A DNA stretch of 64,000 bases from Ignavibacteria bacterium (GCA_036262055.1 DATAJP010000002.1:392177-456176), one strand, 5' to 3'. Numbered from the stretch's first letter, positions 37,534 to 46,931 are shown. The notes: generated by a model from the sequence alone, not told the origin. Translations and numbers: made by a program.

Positions 37534-37866
37534 ATGAATAATTTTAAAATGATGTTGTTCAACGGACTTGTTTTGATTGGACTCGGATTGTTTTCTTATT
37601 TCAACGGTCCCGTAAAAAGCGGAACCGCACTTATCGCTCCGATTGCGGGAGTCATTCTTGTCATACTTTCTTTCCCGACAAAAAACGGAAATCGTACCGC
37701 AGCGCATATCGGGGTAGCACTTACAGCTCTTGTTGCCATCGCATTGATATTTCCTATCATCCGTTCGGCAAGTCCTTATGCAATTGCAATGTGCGCATTG
37801 AGCTTTGTTGCGCTGATTTATTACATAAAAGGTTTCGCCGCAATGAAAAAAGCAAAGAGCGTTTAA
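37534..37866 (+). CDS. Small four-helix membrane protein, unknown
   Basis: The 110-residue protein is almost wholly hydrophobic, with four likely transmembrane helices at about 7-25, 31-48, 57-78 and 83-102 and short loops. Glycine- and alanine-rich segments (LIGLGLFSYFNGPVKSG) recall TMEM14/UPF0136 proteins, but I would not assign it. It is transcribed divergently from the Lrp gene, so the operator-like palindromes could also influence it. Confidence 0.65.
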   Translation: MNNFKMMLFNGLVLIGLGLFSYFNGPVKSGTALIAPIAGVILVILSFPTKNGNRTAAHIGVALTALVAIALIFPIIRSASPYAIAMCALSFVALIYYIKGFAAMKKAKSV

Positions 37867-37889
37867 CATATAATGAACTTGACTGTGTT

Positions 37890-37976
37890 GTCAGGACTTA
37901 CGTCTTGACAAATACGTATCAGGAAATAATTCCTGACACCACCATCAAAATGGATTCCTGCCTGCGCAGGAATGAC
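37890..37976. repeat. Three short palindromes, last of family 2
   Basis: TCAGGACTTACGTCTTGA (37891-37908), TCAGGAAATAATTCCTGA (37919-37936) and GGATTCCTGCCTGCGCAGGA (37952-37971) each fold into hairpins in the gap before 37982. The last belongs to the family seen at 2414 and 55446. Confidence 0.65.
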
Positions 37977-37981
37977 AAAGT

Positions 37982-39415
37982 ATGAATTTTTCCAAAATCG
38001 GTTTCGGATGTTACAGAGTCGATTATAGAATCGACGAGCATCACAAAGCTTTGAAGAAAGCTTTGGTAGACGGCATTACGCTTATCGATACCTCCGCGAA
38101 TTATTCCGACGGCGGAAGCGAGATTCTTGTCGGAAACGTTCTCGATGAAATTGCAAACGAAGGAAAAATAAAACGTGAGGACATTACACTCGTTACAAAA
38201 GTCGGATATCTTCAGGGACAGAATTATAAGTTTGCGTTAAAACAAAAAGAACACGGACATCCCTTTACAGATATAGTAGAGTATGCCGAGGGTCTCTGGC
38301 ATTGCATAAGTCCTGATTTTCTCGAAGATCAACTGAAACGCCAGCTTTACAGGTTAAACCAAAACTATATCGATGTTTATCTGCTTCACAATCCTGAATA
38401 TTATCTCGGATGGGCGGAAAAAAATAATATCTCAACCGAAGCTGCTCACACGGAATATTACACACGAATAAAAAAAGCTTTTGAGTGGCTGGAACAAAAA
38501 GTAACCGAAGGAAAAATAAAGAGTTACGGCATCTCATCGAACACTTTTCCTGTAAGCTCAAGCGCTTATAATTTCACTTCGCTTGAAAGAATTTTAAAAA
38601 TTGCAAATGAAGTTTCTGAAAACAATAATTTTAAGTTCATTCAGCTTCCATTCAATCTTTTTGAAATAGGCGCGCTGATAAATAAAAATCAGGAAGAAGA
38701 TACGAAAACAGTTCTTGAGCTTGCCGCAGAAAAAAATATTTATGCCTTAATCAATCGTCCATTGAATGCAATCACCTCGAAAGGACTCGTCCGGCTTGCG
38801 GAATTTCATTTTACCGCATATACCGAAAAAGATTTTTATAAACAGATTGAAAAAGTGAAGCTGATGGAAGATGACATGATTAAAGAAAAGCTGGTAACAT
38901 ATTCCATTGACGAAGAGGAAATGACAAAGCTTAAAAAGCTTTTTACTTTCGGAAAAATAATTGATGAGAACTGGAAGTATTTCGGAAGCATTGAGCATTT
39001 TAATGATAACGTTGAGCATCACTTTGTCCCTAAAATTAATTACTTAATAGAACAATTCGACGCGCATTACCAGAATGAAGATACGCTTGAGTTTCTGAAA
39101 AAACTTCTGAACAATATTTACATCATGCTTAATCTTGTATCAAACCATTATAAGATGAAGGCAAGCAAGCGAAGCGGTTTCATAAATAAATGCATAAATG
39201 ATTTAACTGGTGAAAATTTTCATAAGTTAACTTTATCACAAAAAGCAGTTGCTCTTATAAACTCCATTGACGGAGTAAGCTGTGTTCTTGTAGGTGCAAG
39301 AAAAGATAAATATGTCGATGACATAGCCCAGGTTCTGCACTATCCCCCGGTTGAGAACGCCAAACAAATTTTTTTACGGCTGCATGAAGAGCTGATGCAG
39401 GCGGAATATACTTAA
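37982..39415 (+). CDS. Aldo/keto reductase
   Basis: The 477-residue protein begins as a classical AKR barrel: IGFGCYRVDYRIDEHHKALK, GITLIDTSANYSDGGSEILVG (catalytic Asp and Tyr), ITLVTKVG (Lys) and DVYLLHNPEYYL (His). It is about 150 residues longer than usual AKRs. The extra part (about 300-420) is helical and charged and precedes SINSIDGVSCVLVGARKDKYVDD, the normal C-terminal cofactor loop. The insertion may form a lid or partner surface. It probably reduces a carbonyl with NADPH; the substrate is unknown. The next gene starts seven bases on. Confidence 0.85.
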   Translation: MNFSKIGFGCYRVDYRIDEHHKALKKALVDGITLIDTSANYSDGGSEILVGNVLDEIANEGKIKREDITLVTKVGYLQGQNYKFALKQKEHGHPFTDIVEYAEGLWHCISPDFLEDQLKRQLYRLNQNYIDVYLLHNPEYYLGWAEKNNISTEAAHTEYYTRIKKAFEWLEQKVTEGKIKSYGISSNTFPVSSSAYNFTSLERILKIANEVSENNNFKFIQLPFNLFEIGALINKNQEEDTKTVLELAAEKNIYALINRPLNAITSKGLVRLAEFHFTAYTEKDFYKQIEKVKLMEDDMIKEKLVTYSIDEEEMTKLKKLFTFGKIIDENWKYFGSIEHFNDNVEHHFVPKINYLIEQFDAHYQNEDTLEFLKKLLNNIYIMLNLVSNHYKMKASKRSGFINKCINDLTGENFHKLTLSQKAVALINSIDGVSCVLVGARKDKYVDDIAQVLHYPPVENAKQIFLRLHEELMQAEYT

Positions 39416-39421
39416 TTAGCA

Positions 39422-40519
39422 ATGTTCTGGAAATTCAACCATATTTTCTCCAACACAAAAGTTAAGCTTTTAATTTTCGCGGTTCTTGCAATAACCGGAA
39501 TAATTCTTTTCATTGTTTCCGGAAATGTCACTAAGCAGGATGTTACTGCAACAACCGAGGAAGTAAAAACAAAGAATTATACCGCAGAAGAATTGAAAAT
39601 AAAAATGCCGAATGAAATAGATACGATTTTGTTCACGTTCGGAATAATGAAAGAATGGATTAATGATAACGCTGCAAAAAATAAAAATGAAGCGCTTTGG
39701 TTCAACAAAGAAGTGCTTGTTCCCTATGACCTGCCTCTTGCATCAGTTAATTATGAGCTAAAAAGTTTCCTGAAATCGGTTGATTTTGCGGAAACCGTAA
39801 CGGAAGACCCGCGCTCAAAAAATCTTTCCATAGATATTTATCATTCTGCTGATTCAACAAAAAAACCGCTCGGTAAATTATCTCTTTTGTATTCCGACAA
39901 AATTAATAGAATTGCCTCCGATGTTGCCATTATACTTAACAATGTAGATAAACTCAGTGCTTCCGATTTTGAAAAAATTGTCTCATCTCCCGAAAAATTT
40001 ACAGTCGTTCTTCCGGTGAATTTTGAAAATGCCGATATTCAATCTCAAATTCTTGAAACGGGCAGGGATTACGTTTTAATTTATGATGTCGGAAATCAGG
40101 ATATTCCTGAGGCAGATTTTAGAAATGACATGAGCGAAAAACAGTGGAAAGGAAAAGTCCGCTCGGTTACAATAGAGTATCCGAACACAAGCGGAATTTT
40201 TCTGAATAACATTTCAAAAGACATAAACTTTAAACAGGATTTGTCTGCGCATTTTAATAAGTACTCGAAAGTTCTTTATGAAGATACGGTTCTCATAAAA
40301 TTTACAACAAAAGAAACCGAGGAAAGAAAAATTTATGATTTATTTTCGCAGATATTTACTAATACAAACCGTGGGGTAAGATCACAGGCGTATCTTGTAG
40401 ATTTTGATGTGAATGATTTTAATAATTACATACGTGAAGTCAATAACCTGCGCAAACGTGGCTACAGATTTCTGACGTTTAAAGAAATTATGAAGCAAAA
40501 AGATTCCAAGCAAAAATGA
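39422..40519 (+). CDS. Membrane-anchored protein of unknown function
   Basis: The 365-residue protein has one N-terminal membrane helix (LLIFAVLAITGIILFIVSG) followed by an extracytoplasmic domain of about 330 residues. I do not recognise a family. Two roughly parallel halves (about 90-190 and 195-350) and the closing FNNYIREVNNLRKRGYRFLTF give a faint resemblance to divergent polysaccharide deacetylases, but the metal ligands are not evident. Its last four bases overlap tadA (ATGA), so it is co-translated with an essential tRNA-editing gene. Confidence 0.65.
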   Translation: MFWKFNHIFSNTKVKLLIFAVLAITGIILFIVSGNVTKQDVTATTEEVKTKNYTAEELKIKMPNEIDTILFTFGIMKEWINDNAAKNKNEALWFNKEVLVPYDLPLASVNYELKSFLKSVDFAETVTEDPRSKNLSIDIYHSADSTKKPLGKLSLLYSDKINRIASDVAIILNNVDKLSASDFEKIVSSPEKFTVVLPVNFENADIQSQILETGRDYVLIYDVGNQDIPEADFRNDMSEKQWKGKVRSVTIEYPNTSGIFLNNISKDINFKQDLSAHFNKYSKVLYEDTVLIKFTTKETEERKIYDLFSQIFTNTNRGVRSQAYLVDFDVNDFNNYIREVNNLRKRGYRFLTFKEIMKQKDSKQK

Positions 40520-40965
40520 CTGAACACGAAAGATGGATGAAATATGCTTTCAGAGAGGCAGAAAAAGCATATGACCGTGAAGAAATTCCCATTGGTTGCG
40601 TTATAGTTTTCCAGAACTCAATCATTGCGAAAGCGCATAACCAGGTTGAAACACTTAAAGATTCAACCGCGCATGCGGAAATTCTTGCGATCACTTCGGC
40701 ATCAGCTTACTTGCAATCAAAATATCTGATGGGTTGCTCGATGTACGTAACTCTTGAGCCATGCGTAATGTGTGCGGGAGCTCTTGTGAATTCAAAGCTT
40801 GAAAATCTTTTTTTCGGAGCGTTTGATTCAAAATGCGGAGCTGCAGGAAGCGTGTTTGATGTTACAAATAATAAGAATATGAATCATAGAGTCAATGTTC
40901 TCGGAGGGGTTATGGATATCGAATGCGGAGAGCTTATAAACAGTTTCTTTGACTTAAAAAGATAG
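40516..40965 (+). CDS. tadA: tRNA-specific adenosine deaminase TadA
   Basis: TadA converts wobble adenosine 34 of tRNA-Arg to inosine. The zinc deaminase site is complete: His53 and catalytic Glu55 in TAHAEI, and Cys83 and Cys86 in EPCVMC. The length of 149 residues is normal. The C-terminal FFDLKR is shorter than in E. coli but typical of this group. The start overlaps the preceding gene's stop. Confidence 0.95.
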   Translation: MTEHERWMKYAFREAEKAYDREEIPIGCVIVFQNSIIAKAHNQVETLKDSTAHAEILAITSASAYLQSKYLMGCSMYVTLEPCVMCAGALVNSKLENLFFGAFDSKCGAAGSVFDVTNNKNMNHRVNVLGGVMDIECGELINSFFDLKR

Positions 40966-41061
40966 TTGAAATTCAATGATTTTTAGCTGTATTCCTCTCA
41001 TAACCCGCCTTATTCCATATTATATTAACAATTTAATTTCTATTTTTATAGCAGAATAGTT

Positions 41062-41844
41062 ATGAAATTTTCTATTATTACCGTTGTATATAATGGGGAA
41101 GAGTTTATCAAGGATTGCATTGAATCGGTTCTTTCTCAGGATTATAAAAACATTGAATATATAGTAATTGACGGAGGTTCAACTGATAAAACTCCTGAAA
41201 TTATCTCTTCATTCGGCAATTCAATTTCTATATTCATAAGCGAAAAAGATAATGGTCTTTATTATGCTATGAATAAAGGAATTACGATGGCTACCGGAGA
41301 CATTATCGGGCTTTTGAATGCTGACGACCTCTACTATGACAAAGACGTTATAAAAAATGTTGCTGATGTGTTTGCGAAAAACGATACTTCCGCTGTATAC
41401 GGCAATGCGGTTTTTATAAAAAGAGACGACACACATAAAGACAAAATTGTCCGTTACTGGAAAAGCAAAAAAATGTATCCGGGTTATTTTGAAGACGGAG
41501 AAATTCCCCACCACCTTAGTCTTTTCATAAAAAAAGATGTTTACAAAAAGTTCGGCACGATTAATACGCAGTATAACATTGCGGCTGATTATGAACTGAT
41601 GCTTAGGTTTTTTAAAGTAAATAAAGTTACTGCATTTTATTACGACAGAATTCTTACAAAAATCCGCCTCGGAGGTCTTTCAAACGGAAGCATAAGAAAC
41701 ATTATGAAGGGAAATTTTGAGATTCTGAAAGCATGGAGAAATAACGGCTTGCCTATTCCATGGGTTTGTCTTTTCATCAAAAGACCGCTCAATAAAATAA
41801 AACAATATCTCTTCAATCCCTTTAAGAGACAATATTCATCCTGA
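41062..41844 (+). CDS. Glycosyltransferase family 2
   Basis: The 260-residue GT-A enzyme has FSIITVVYNGEEFIKDCIES at the N terminus, YIVIDGGSTDKTPEI, and the metal-binding region IIGLLNADDLYYDKDV. HLSLFIKKDVYKKFG and DYELMLRFFKV complete the WcaA-like GT2 pattern. It transfers a sugar from a nucleotide donor, probably in surface polysaccharide assembly. There are no membrane helices, so it should work at the inner face of the membrane. It is convergent with the peptidase gene. Confidence 0.9.
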   Translation: MKFSIITVVYNGEEFIKDCIESVLSQDYKNIEYIVIDGGSTDKTPEIISSFGNSISIFISEKDNGLYYAMNKGITMATGDIIGLLNADDLYYDKDVIKNVADVFAKNDTSAVYGNAVFIKRDDTHKDKIVRYWKSKKMYPGYFEDGEIPHHLSLFIKKDVYKKFGTINTQYNIAADYELMLRFFKVNKVTAFYYDRILTKIRLGGLSNGSIRNIMKGNFEILKAWRNNGLPIPWVCLFIKRPLNKIKQYLFNPFKRQYSS

Positions 41845-41850
41845 AATTAC

Positions 41851-42795
41851 TTACATCATTTCTCTGGAAATTAAACTCCCTCTTTCATAAATTTTTAATA
41901 CCAAAGGTTCCGAGCCAAACAATTCTTTATTAAGAAAAATAAAATTATTTCCTTCCTTAAATACACCGCAGGTTACTTCAAATAATTTTTTACCGTAAAT
42001 GCTTTCAGCGATGAATTTTATATCGGATGTTTGCAAGTTATGAAAATCTATCCTGATAAAGTTTTTATAATTGAAGCTGTTTTCTACTTCAATTGGAATG
42101 TTCATGACATAATTATTCGAATCTATTTTGTCCACAAACTCCATCGACTTTTCTTCCGTGAAAAAATAAGGGTTGTTAAGCCACTTTGTGCTGTCTTCAA
42201 GGTGTATGTGGCGGTTTCTTCCATGTTCAAGAAATTTCAATCCTAACCCGACTGCGTCCTCACGAATTTTGTCTCTGTTTTCGGCTGACCAGTAATTCGT
42301 GATGTCAAAGGCAAGCCCGAACATATGCGGCGATGAGCCCCTGTCAGACCATCCTCTGCGCATATATCTGTGCTGCAAAGCAGGACTGCGCATCGCATCC
42401 GAAATTCTATATGCAAAATTATTATTATTCATTATATAAAGCACCTTCACCATAAGTTCAGGGTCAATATATTTTATTACATTGTCTTTAATGGTTAAGA
42501 AATCAAACTGAAAGTCCATTAATGAATAATTAATTTTTCCATTTTTGAAATTCAGAAAATCACCATCGCAAACAAGCATAAGTTTTCTATCTTTCTGCAT
42601 CAAAAAACAGTTTTCATAACCGTTTCCATTTTTTTTGTGAAGATATGCAGAATAAAAATTTGTGTCGGGGAAAATTATGAAAACTTTATCAGAACCGTAT
42701 GAAGGAATAAAAAAGAAAGCGTGTGAGGCGGAAATAAAAACAAAAAAAATAAGAATGGATAATAAGAATTTTATTTTATAGTTCCCCGAAGCCAT
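41851..42795 (-). CDS. M15/DUF5715-like peptidoglycan peptidase
   Basis: The roughly 314-residue exported protein has a signal peptide (KFLLSILIFFVFISASHAFF). The zinc site of M15-type D,D- or L,D-peptidases is visible: MRSPALQHRYMRRG, SSPHMFGLAFDIT (His and Asp ligands) and RNRHIHLE (His ligand). About 100 residues precede and 100 follow the catalytic core. It should trim peptidoglycan cross-bridges in the periplasm. The ATG at 42795 is preferred over a TTG two codons earlier. It overlaps the HPr stop by 20 bases. Confidence 0.8.
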   Translation of the reverse strand: MASGNYKIKFLLSILIFFVFISASHAFFFIPSYGSDKVFIIFPDTNFYSAYLHKKNGNGYENCFLMQKDRKLMLVCDGDFLNFKNGKINYSLMDFQFDFLTIKDNVIKYIDPELMVKVLYIMNNNNFAYRISDAMRSPALQHRYMRRGWSDRGSSPHMFGLAFDITNYWSAENRDKIREDAVGLGLKFLEHGRNRHIHLEDSTKWLNNPYFFTEEKSMEFVDKIDSNNYVMNIPIEVENSFNYKNFIRIDFHNLQTSDIKFIAESIYGKKLFEVTCGVFKEGNNFIFLNKELFGSEPLVLKIYERGSLISREMM

Positions 42796-43063
42796 CTTCA
42801 AAAAATTTTACCATCTCTTTAGAAAACTCTTCCTCATCAGGTCCTTCAAATCTGAGGATGAGCTTAGAACCCTTTTCGGCAGCAAGGGTCATCACACCAA
42901 TAATGCTTTTACCGTTCACTTCAAAATTATTTTTTGAAATAAAAAAATCGGATTTATACTTTGCAGCAATCTTCACAAGCTGTGATGCCGGACGCGTGTG
43001 CATGCCGGCTTTGTTTACTATTGTTACTTCGCGTTCTATCACAATACTTTTCTTATGTGTCAT
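42776..43063 (-). CDS. ptsH: HPr-like phosphocarrier protein
   Basis: The 95-residue protein has the HPr active site TIVNKAGMHTRPASQLV with His22, and the regulatory serine Ser53 in FEVNGKSIIGVMTLAAEKG. It relays phosphate in PTS-type sugar uptake or in a regulatory chain; no other PTS gene is in the window. A longer reading frame runs upstream, but its first 36 residues are encoded by repeat DNA, so I choose the ATG at 43063, which gives normal HPr length. That start codon lies inside a family 1 repeat (43057-43086). Confidence 0.9.
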   Translation of the reverse strand: MTHKKSIVIEREVTIVNKAGMHTRPASQLVKIAAKYKSDFFISKNNFEVNGKSIIGVMTLAAEKGSKLILRFEGPDEEEFSKEMVKFFEDGFGEL

Positions 43064-43129
43064 TCTGAACGAAGTGAAGAATCCCCCCATTAGTGAAAAA
43101 ATGGAATCTTCATTACACTCAGGATGACC
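43057..43129. repeat. Inverted pair of family 1 repeats overlapping the HPr start
   Basis: GTGTCATTCTGAACGAAGTG and AAGAATCCCC (43057-43086) face GGAATCTTCATTACACTCAG and GATGACC (43103-43129). The hairpin lies between the polyprenyl synthase stop and HPr, and its outer CAT is the HPr ATG on the minus strand. Confidence 0.8.
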
Positions 43130-43134
43130 TGTTT

Positions 43135-44127
43135 TTAAAAATTTCTGCTTAACAACATGCTCGAAAACCAAAGGAGCTGTTTTTTATGTTCTTCGTTTGA
43201 AATTATGTCTAAATAATTATTTGCTTTGGTTGTATAATGCTCAATTTTTTTCTTTGCATCTTCAATCACACCGTATTTTTTATAAATCGCTTTTATTTTA
43301 TTGACATCGGTTTCAGAAATTAATTCACCATTGTTAGAAATAACTTTCATAAGCTCCGTTTTGTCATTTCCATCTGTTGCAGTTTCAAGTGCTTTTAAAA
43401 TCAAATAAGTTTTTTTGTGCTCATAAATATCTCCTCCGTTTTTTTTGCCGAAATCTTTTTCATCGGCAATAATGTCAAGCAGGTCATCCTGAATCTGAAA
43501 CGCCAGCCCTATGTTGTTTGCATACTCACGCATCGCATTAATTTGTTTTTCATCTGCGCCGGCAATTAACGCTCCGACCACTGCGCAGGTTTCAAGAAGC
43601 TTCGAGGTTTTTTTCCCGATCATCATTAAATATTCATCAAGCGATACGTTACCTCTCGTTTCAAATTCCTTATCGTAGCTTTGTCCCTCGCATACTTCGA
43701 TAATTCCGTCAGTGAAGCAATCGAAAATTTCACTTATTCTGTCCGACTTTGTTTTTGAAAGTGATTTGTATGCAAGACCAATCATTTCATCTCCTGCGAG
43801 AATCGCAATGTTTGCATCCCATTTTTTATGAACGGTTTCCTTTCCTCTCCGTGTATCGGCATTGTCCATAATGTCATCATGCACAAGAGTAAAATTATGC
43901 AGTATCTCGATTGCAACAGCAGCGCTATATGCATCTTCCGGTTTTCCGCCAAATGCCTCGCAGCTGAATATCAAAAGCACAGGACGTATTCGCTTTCCGC
44001 CGCCTGAGAGAATATATTTTATCGGCTCATAAAGCAGCTTCGGATCGTTTTTGCCCGTAACTTCCATCAAACGATTATCAACTTCTGCCGTATATTTTTT
44101 ATATTTACCGGAATTAGAATCCATCAT
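43135..44127 (-). CDS. Polyprenyl (geranylgeranyl-type) diphosphate synthase
   Basis: The enzyme elongates isoprenoid diphosphates with isopentenyl diphosphate. It is about 330 residues long, with both aspartate motifs: DDIMD (about 84-88) followed by RRGKETVHKKW, and DDLLD (about 214-218). GGGKRIRP supplies the diphosphate-binding Arg and Lys. The first motif lacks the two-residue insert of bacterial farnesyl synthases, and Phe stands five residues before it, which favours a C20 or short product. ATG at 44127 or 44124 is used rather than the TTG before them. It heads a minus-strand run with HPr and the peptidase. Confidence 0.9.
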   Translation of the reverse strand: MMDSNSGKYKKYTAEVDNRLMEVTGKNDPKLLYEPIKYILSGGGKRIRPVLLIFSCEAFGGKPEDAYSAAVAIEILHNFTLVHDDIMDNADTRRGKETVHKKWDANIAILAGDEMIGLAYKSLSKTKSDRISEIFDCFTDGIIEVCEGQSYDKEFETRGNVSLDEYLMMIGKKTSKLLETCAVVGALIAGADEKQINAMREYANNIGLAFQIQDDLLDIIADEKDFGKKNGGDIYEHKKTYLILKALETATDGNDKTELMKVISNNGELISETDVNKIKAIYKKYGVIEDAKKKIEHYTTKANNYLDIISNEEHKKQLLWFSSMLLSRNF

Positions 44128-44263
44128 CAAAAAAGATAATAAAACATTAAATATATGAAATTTAAGTATTTACTAATATGAAAATTTCTGTTTTTAATTA
44201 GCTTCCTATAAATAACTATTCTTAGAACTTGTCCGTAATATTGAGAACAACTAAATTAACGAT

Positions 44264-46078
44264 ATGAAAATTAAACTACTGTTTTTCATTGGCTTAACCC
44301 TCATTATCGCCAATTATAGTTTCCCCCAATCTTTTCAGAAAATAACAGATTCCAATAATCCTATTGTATCTGACCCGCCTTCAGCCGCAGGTGCTTTTAA
44401 TGGCTGTGCATGGATTGACTTTGATAATGACGGCAAGCTTGACCTGTATGTTGTAGGAAAAAACGATATTTATAAAAACATGGGAGGAGGAAATTTCTTA
44501 AAAATCAGTAACGCAATTCAGGGAAATTTTTCCTCGGTGTTCGGAACAACATGGGCTGATTATGACAATGATGGTTTCATAGATTGTTATTTATCGGGAG
44601 GAAACGCACCCGGTTCATTTCTTTATAGAAATAATAACGGTAACGGAACATTTACTCTCATAATAACAGGTCAAATAGGAAACAGCAGTGTGAACAAAGG
44701 ATGGGGATGCGCATTCGGTGATTACAATAACGACGGCAGACCTGACCTTGTTATTGCGGCTGCATTTAATTTTGCAGGAATAACCAATCCTAATATTTTA
44801 TTTCTTAATACAGGAAGCGGTAATTTTACAAAAGTTGACACAAGCATAATTACAACTGGAACTGCTCCTTACACTGTTCCGTCGTGGTATGATTACGATG
44901 ATGACGGTGACATTGATTTATTCATCGGCAGCGGTCCGGCAACGGGTTCACTTGCTCCCGATTATTTATACAAAAATCTTTTTATTGAAACCGGAAATCC
45001 ATACTTCGCAAAAATTACTTCCGCGCCTCTTGCAACTGATAATGCAGACGGGCAGGTCTGGAACTGGATTGATTATGATAATGACGGTGACCTTGATGCA
45101 TTCAGAACAAATTACAACGGAACAATTCCGAATGACTTATATAAAAATAACGGCGACGGAACATTTACAAAAATGACTTCAGCGCAGGTTGGTCCGATTG
45201 TTTCAGACCTTGCAAGCTCGCTTTCAAATGTTTGGGGAGATTTCGACAACGATGGCTGGCTGGATTGCTTTGTCGGCAATGCAGGAAATTCTGTAGGATT
45301 TTATTACCGAAACAACGGCAACGGAACATTTACAAAGCTAACATCCATTGAAATTGCAACTGACCTCGGCTCTCGTTTCGGAATAGCCGCCGCTGATTAT
45401 GACCTCGACGGCAAGCTCGATATATTTACTTCAGGAACTGCCACAGTGAAAGCGTTATTCAAAAACACAACTGTAAACTCAAATGCATTCATAAATCTAA
45501 AATGCACCGGCGGTGTTTCAGGCAAGTCAGCGCTCGGAACAAAAATAAAAATTAAAGCTAACATTAACGGAACTCCAATGTGGCAAAGAACAGAAATCAA
45601 TGCTCAAAACAGCTTCTGCTCGATGAATATGCTTAATGCGCATTTTGGACTCGGTAATGCAACAGTGATAGATTCATTAGTAGTGAGATGGATTTCTGGA
45701 ACAACACAGGTTTTCACGAATATTGACGTTAACAAGTTTTATCGTTTGGTTGAAGGCGGAAGTCTCGAGCCCGTTTCAGTTAAAAGTATATTAACTGAAG
45801 TTCCTGAAAGATTTGCTTTACACCAGAACTTTCCGAATCCTTTTAATCCTGAGACAACCATAACTTTTGACATTCCAAAAAATATAGCTAACGATAAAAT
45901 AAGTTTATCTGTATATGACATGCTCGGCAAAAAAGTTGCCGGGCTTTTTGAAGGCAGTCTGACTGCAGGAAGCTATGAAGCAAAATGGAACGCCGCAAAT
46001 ATGCCAAGCGGTATGTACTTTTATACATTGCAGTCCGGTGATTTCAAGATTACAAAAAAAATGACTCTTGTAAAATAA
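44264..46078 (+). CDS. T9SS-sorted FG-GAP/ASPIC-UnbV protein
   Basis: The 604-residue exported protein has a leader ending near ANYSFPQSF and six or more loops of the form WxDxDNDGxxDxY (WIDFDNDGKLDLYVVG, WADYDNDGFIDCYLSG, DYDDDGDIDLFIG, DYDNDGDLDAF, DFDNDGWLDCF, DYDLDGKLDIFTSG), a VCBS/FG-GAP propeller binding calcium. The UnbV/ASPIC domain follows (about 405-495, SALGTKIKIKANINGTPMWQ and SLVVRWISG), then a sorting domain with NFPNPFNPETTITFDIP ending KKMTLVK. ASPIC proteins are common secreted proteins of unknown ligand. Confidence 0.92.
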   Translation: MKIKLLFFIGLTLIIANYSFPQSFQKITDSNNPIVSDPPSAAGAFNGCAWIDFDNDGKLDLYVVGKNDIYKNMGGGNFLKISNAIQGNFSSVFGTTWADYDNDGFIDCYLSGGNAPGSFLYRNNNGNGTFTLIITGQIGNSSVNKGWGCAFGDYNNDGRPDLVIAAAFNFAGITNPNILFLNTGSGNFTKVDTSIITTGTAPYTVPSWYDYDDDGDIDLFIGSGPATGSLAPDYLYKNLFIETGNPYFAKITSAPLATDNADGQVWNWIDYDNDGDLDAFRTNYNGTIPNDLYKNNGDGTFTKMTSAQVGPIVSDLASSLSNVWGDFDNDGWLDCFVGNAGNSVGFYYRNNGNGTFTKLTSIEIATDLGSRFGIAAADYDLDGKLDIFTSGTATVKALFKNTTVNSNAFINLKCTGGVSGKSALGTKIKIKANINGTPMWQRTEINAQNSFCSMNMLNAHFGLGNATVIDSLVVRWISGTTQVFTNIDVNKFYRLVEGGSLEPVSVKSILTEVPERFALHQNFPNPFNPETTITFDIPKNIANDKISLSVYDMLGKKVAGLFEGSLTAGSYEAKWNAANMPSGMYFYTLQSGDFKITKKMTLVK

Positions 46079-46089
46079 ATATGAGATAT

Positions 46090-46116
46090 GTAGAGACGCA
46101 ATATTTTGCGTCTCTT
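46090..46116. repeat. Family 3 palindrome, second copy
   Basis: GTAGAGACGCAATA followed by TTTTGCGTCTCTT differs little from the perfect palindrome at 5441-5470. It starts 12 bases after the preceding stop codon and may act as its terminator. Confidence 0.75.
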
Positions 46117-46194
46117 TAAAGCTCTCTATTCAAACCAGATTATACTGGAAATTGCAATTCATAAACAATATTTTATTTTTTCAAATAAATTAAT

Positions 46195-46812
46195 TTGAAC
46201 TTCCTCAGAAATCATTGGTTTGACATCGGCGGTATTCTTGCAATACTTAATATAATTGCTCTATTAATATTTCATACTCAATTAACAAGTTTTGAAATAT
46301 TGTTGTGGATAAGCTTAATCTCGTTGTTCGTTCATCAGGTTGAAGAATACCGCTACCCCGGTTACTTTCCCGGAATGGTCAACACTGTTTTATTCAAAAG
46401 CACTCAACCTGAAAGATATCCGCTCAATACAAGTTCGGCTTTTATAATCAATGTAATTCTTGGCTGGGGAGTTTATGCCGCTGCAATTTTTGTGAACAAC
46501 AATGCAATATGGTTCACAATGATTCCGATTATCGTTTCACTCGGCAACTTCATGGCGCATACAACTTTGTTCAACATAAAAGGAAAAACTTTTTATAACC
46601 CCGGAATGCTGACAAGTATTTTTCTTTTTTTGCCAATCGTTATTTATTATTTCTATTATGTTTCATCAAGCAATCTCGCAGAAACATCTGATTACATAAT
46701 CGGAATAATTCTCGGCATCATTTTAAACTACGTCGGCATCATAAAAGTAATCAATTGGATGAAAAACAAAAACACTCCATACGTTTTTCAACCCAGGCAG
46801 GCTAAACCTTAA
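46195..46812 (+). CDS. HXXEE-domain membrane protein
   Basis: The 205-residue protein has about six hydrophobic helices and the family motif in FVHQVEEYRYPGYFPG (His-x-x-Glu-Glu, near residue 46) plus a second conserved His in NFMAHTTLFNIKGKTFYNPG. The HXXEE family is of unknown function; the paired His/Glu suggests metal binding in the membrane. The start is a TTG at 46195, the only start that keeps the first helix. It appears monocistronic. Confidence 0.8.
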   Translation: MNFLRNHWFDIGGILAILNIIALLIFHTQLTSFEILLWISLISLFVHQVEEYRYPGYFPGMVNTVLFKSTQPERYPLNTSSAFIINVILGWGVYAAAIFVNNNAIWFTMIPIIVSLGNFMAHTTLFNIKGKTFYNPGMLTSIFLFLPIVIYYFYYVSSSNLAETSDYIIGIILGIILNYVGIIKVINWMKNKNTPYVFQPRQAKP

Positions 46813-46931
46813 TGGCATTATCTTTTCTTTATTTTAACCCATTTATTTTAGTTATTTTGATTTCGCCATATAGTAAATAAGGAACTTACGTTCCTGTCAA
46901 TTGTTTAAATATTTAAGTTTTAGAACAAAAA

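Noticed and set aside
39422-40519. Polysaccharide deacetylase
   Set aside because: Only the last 25 residues hint at it, and no metal-binding motif can be pointed to.
43064-43171. 36-residue N-terminal extension of HPr
   Set aside because: It is encoded by an inverted repeat pair and the end of the polyprenyl synthase gene. HPr proteins normally start where I placed the ATG.
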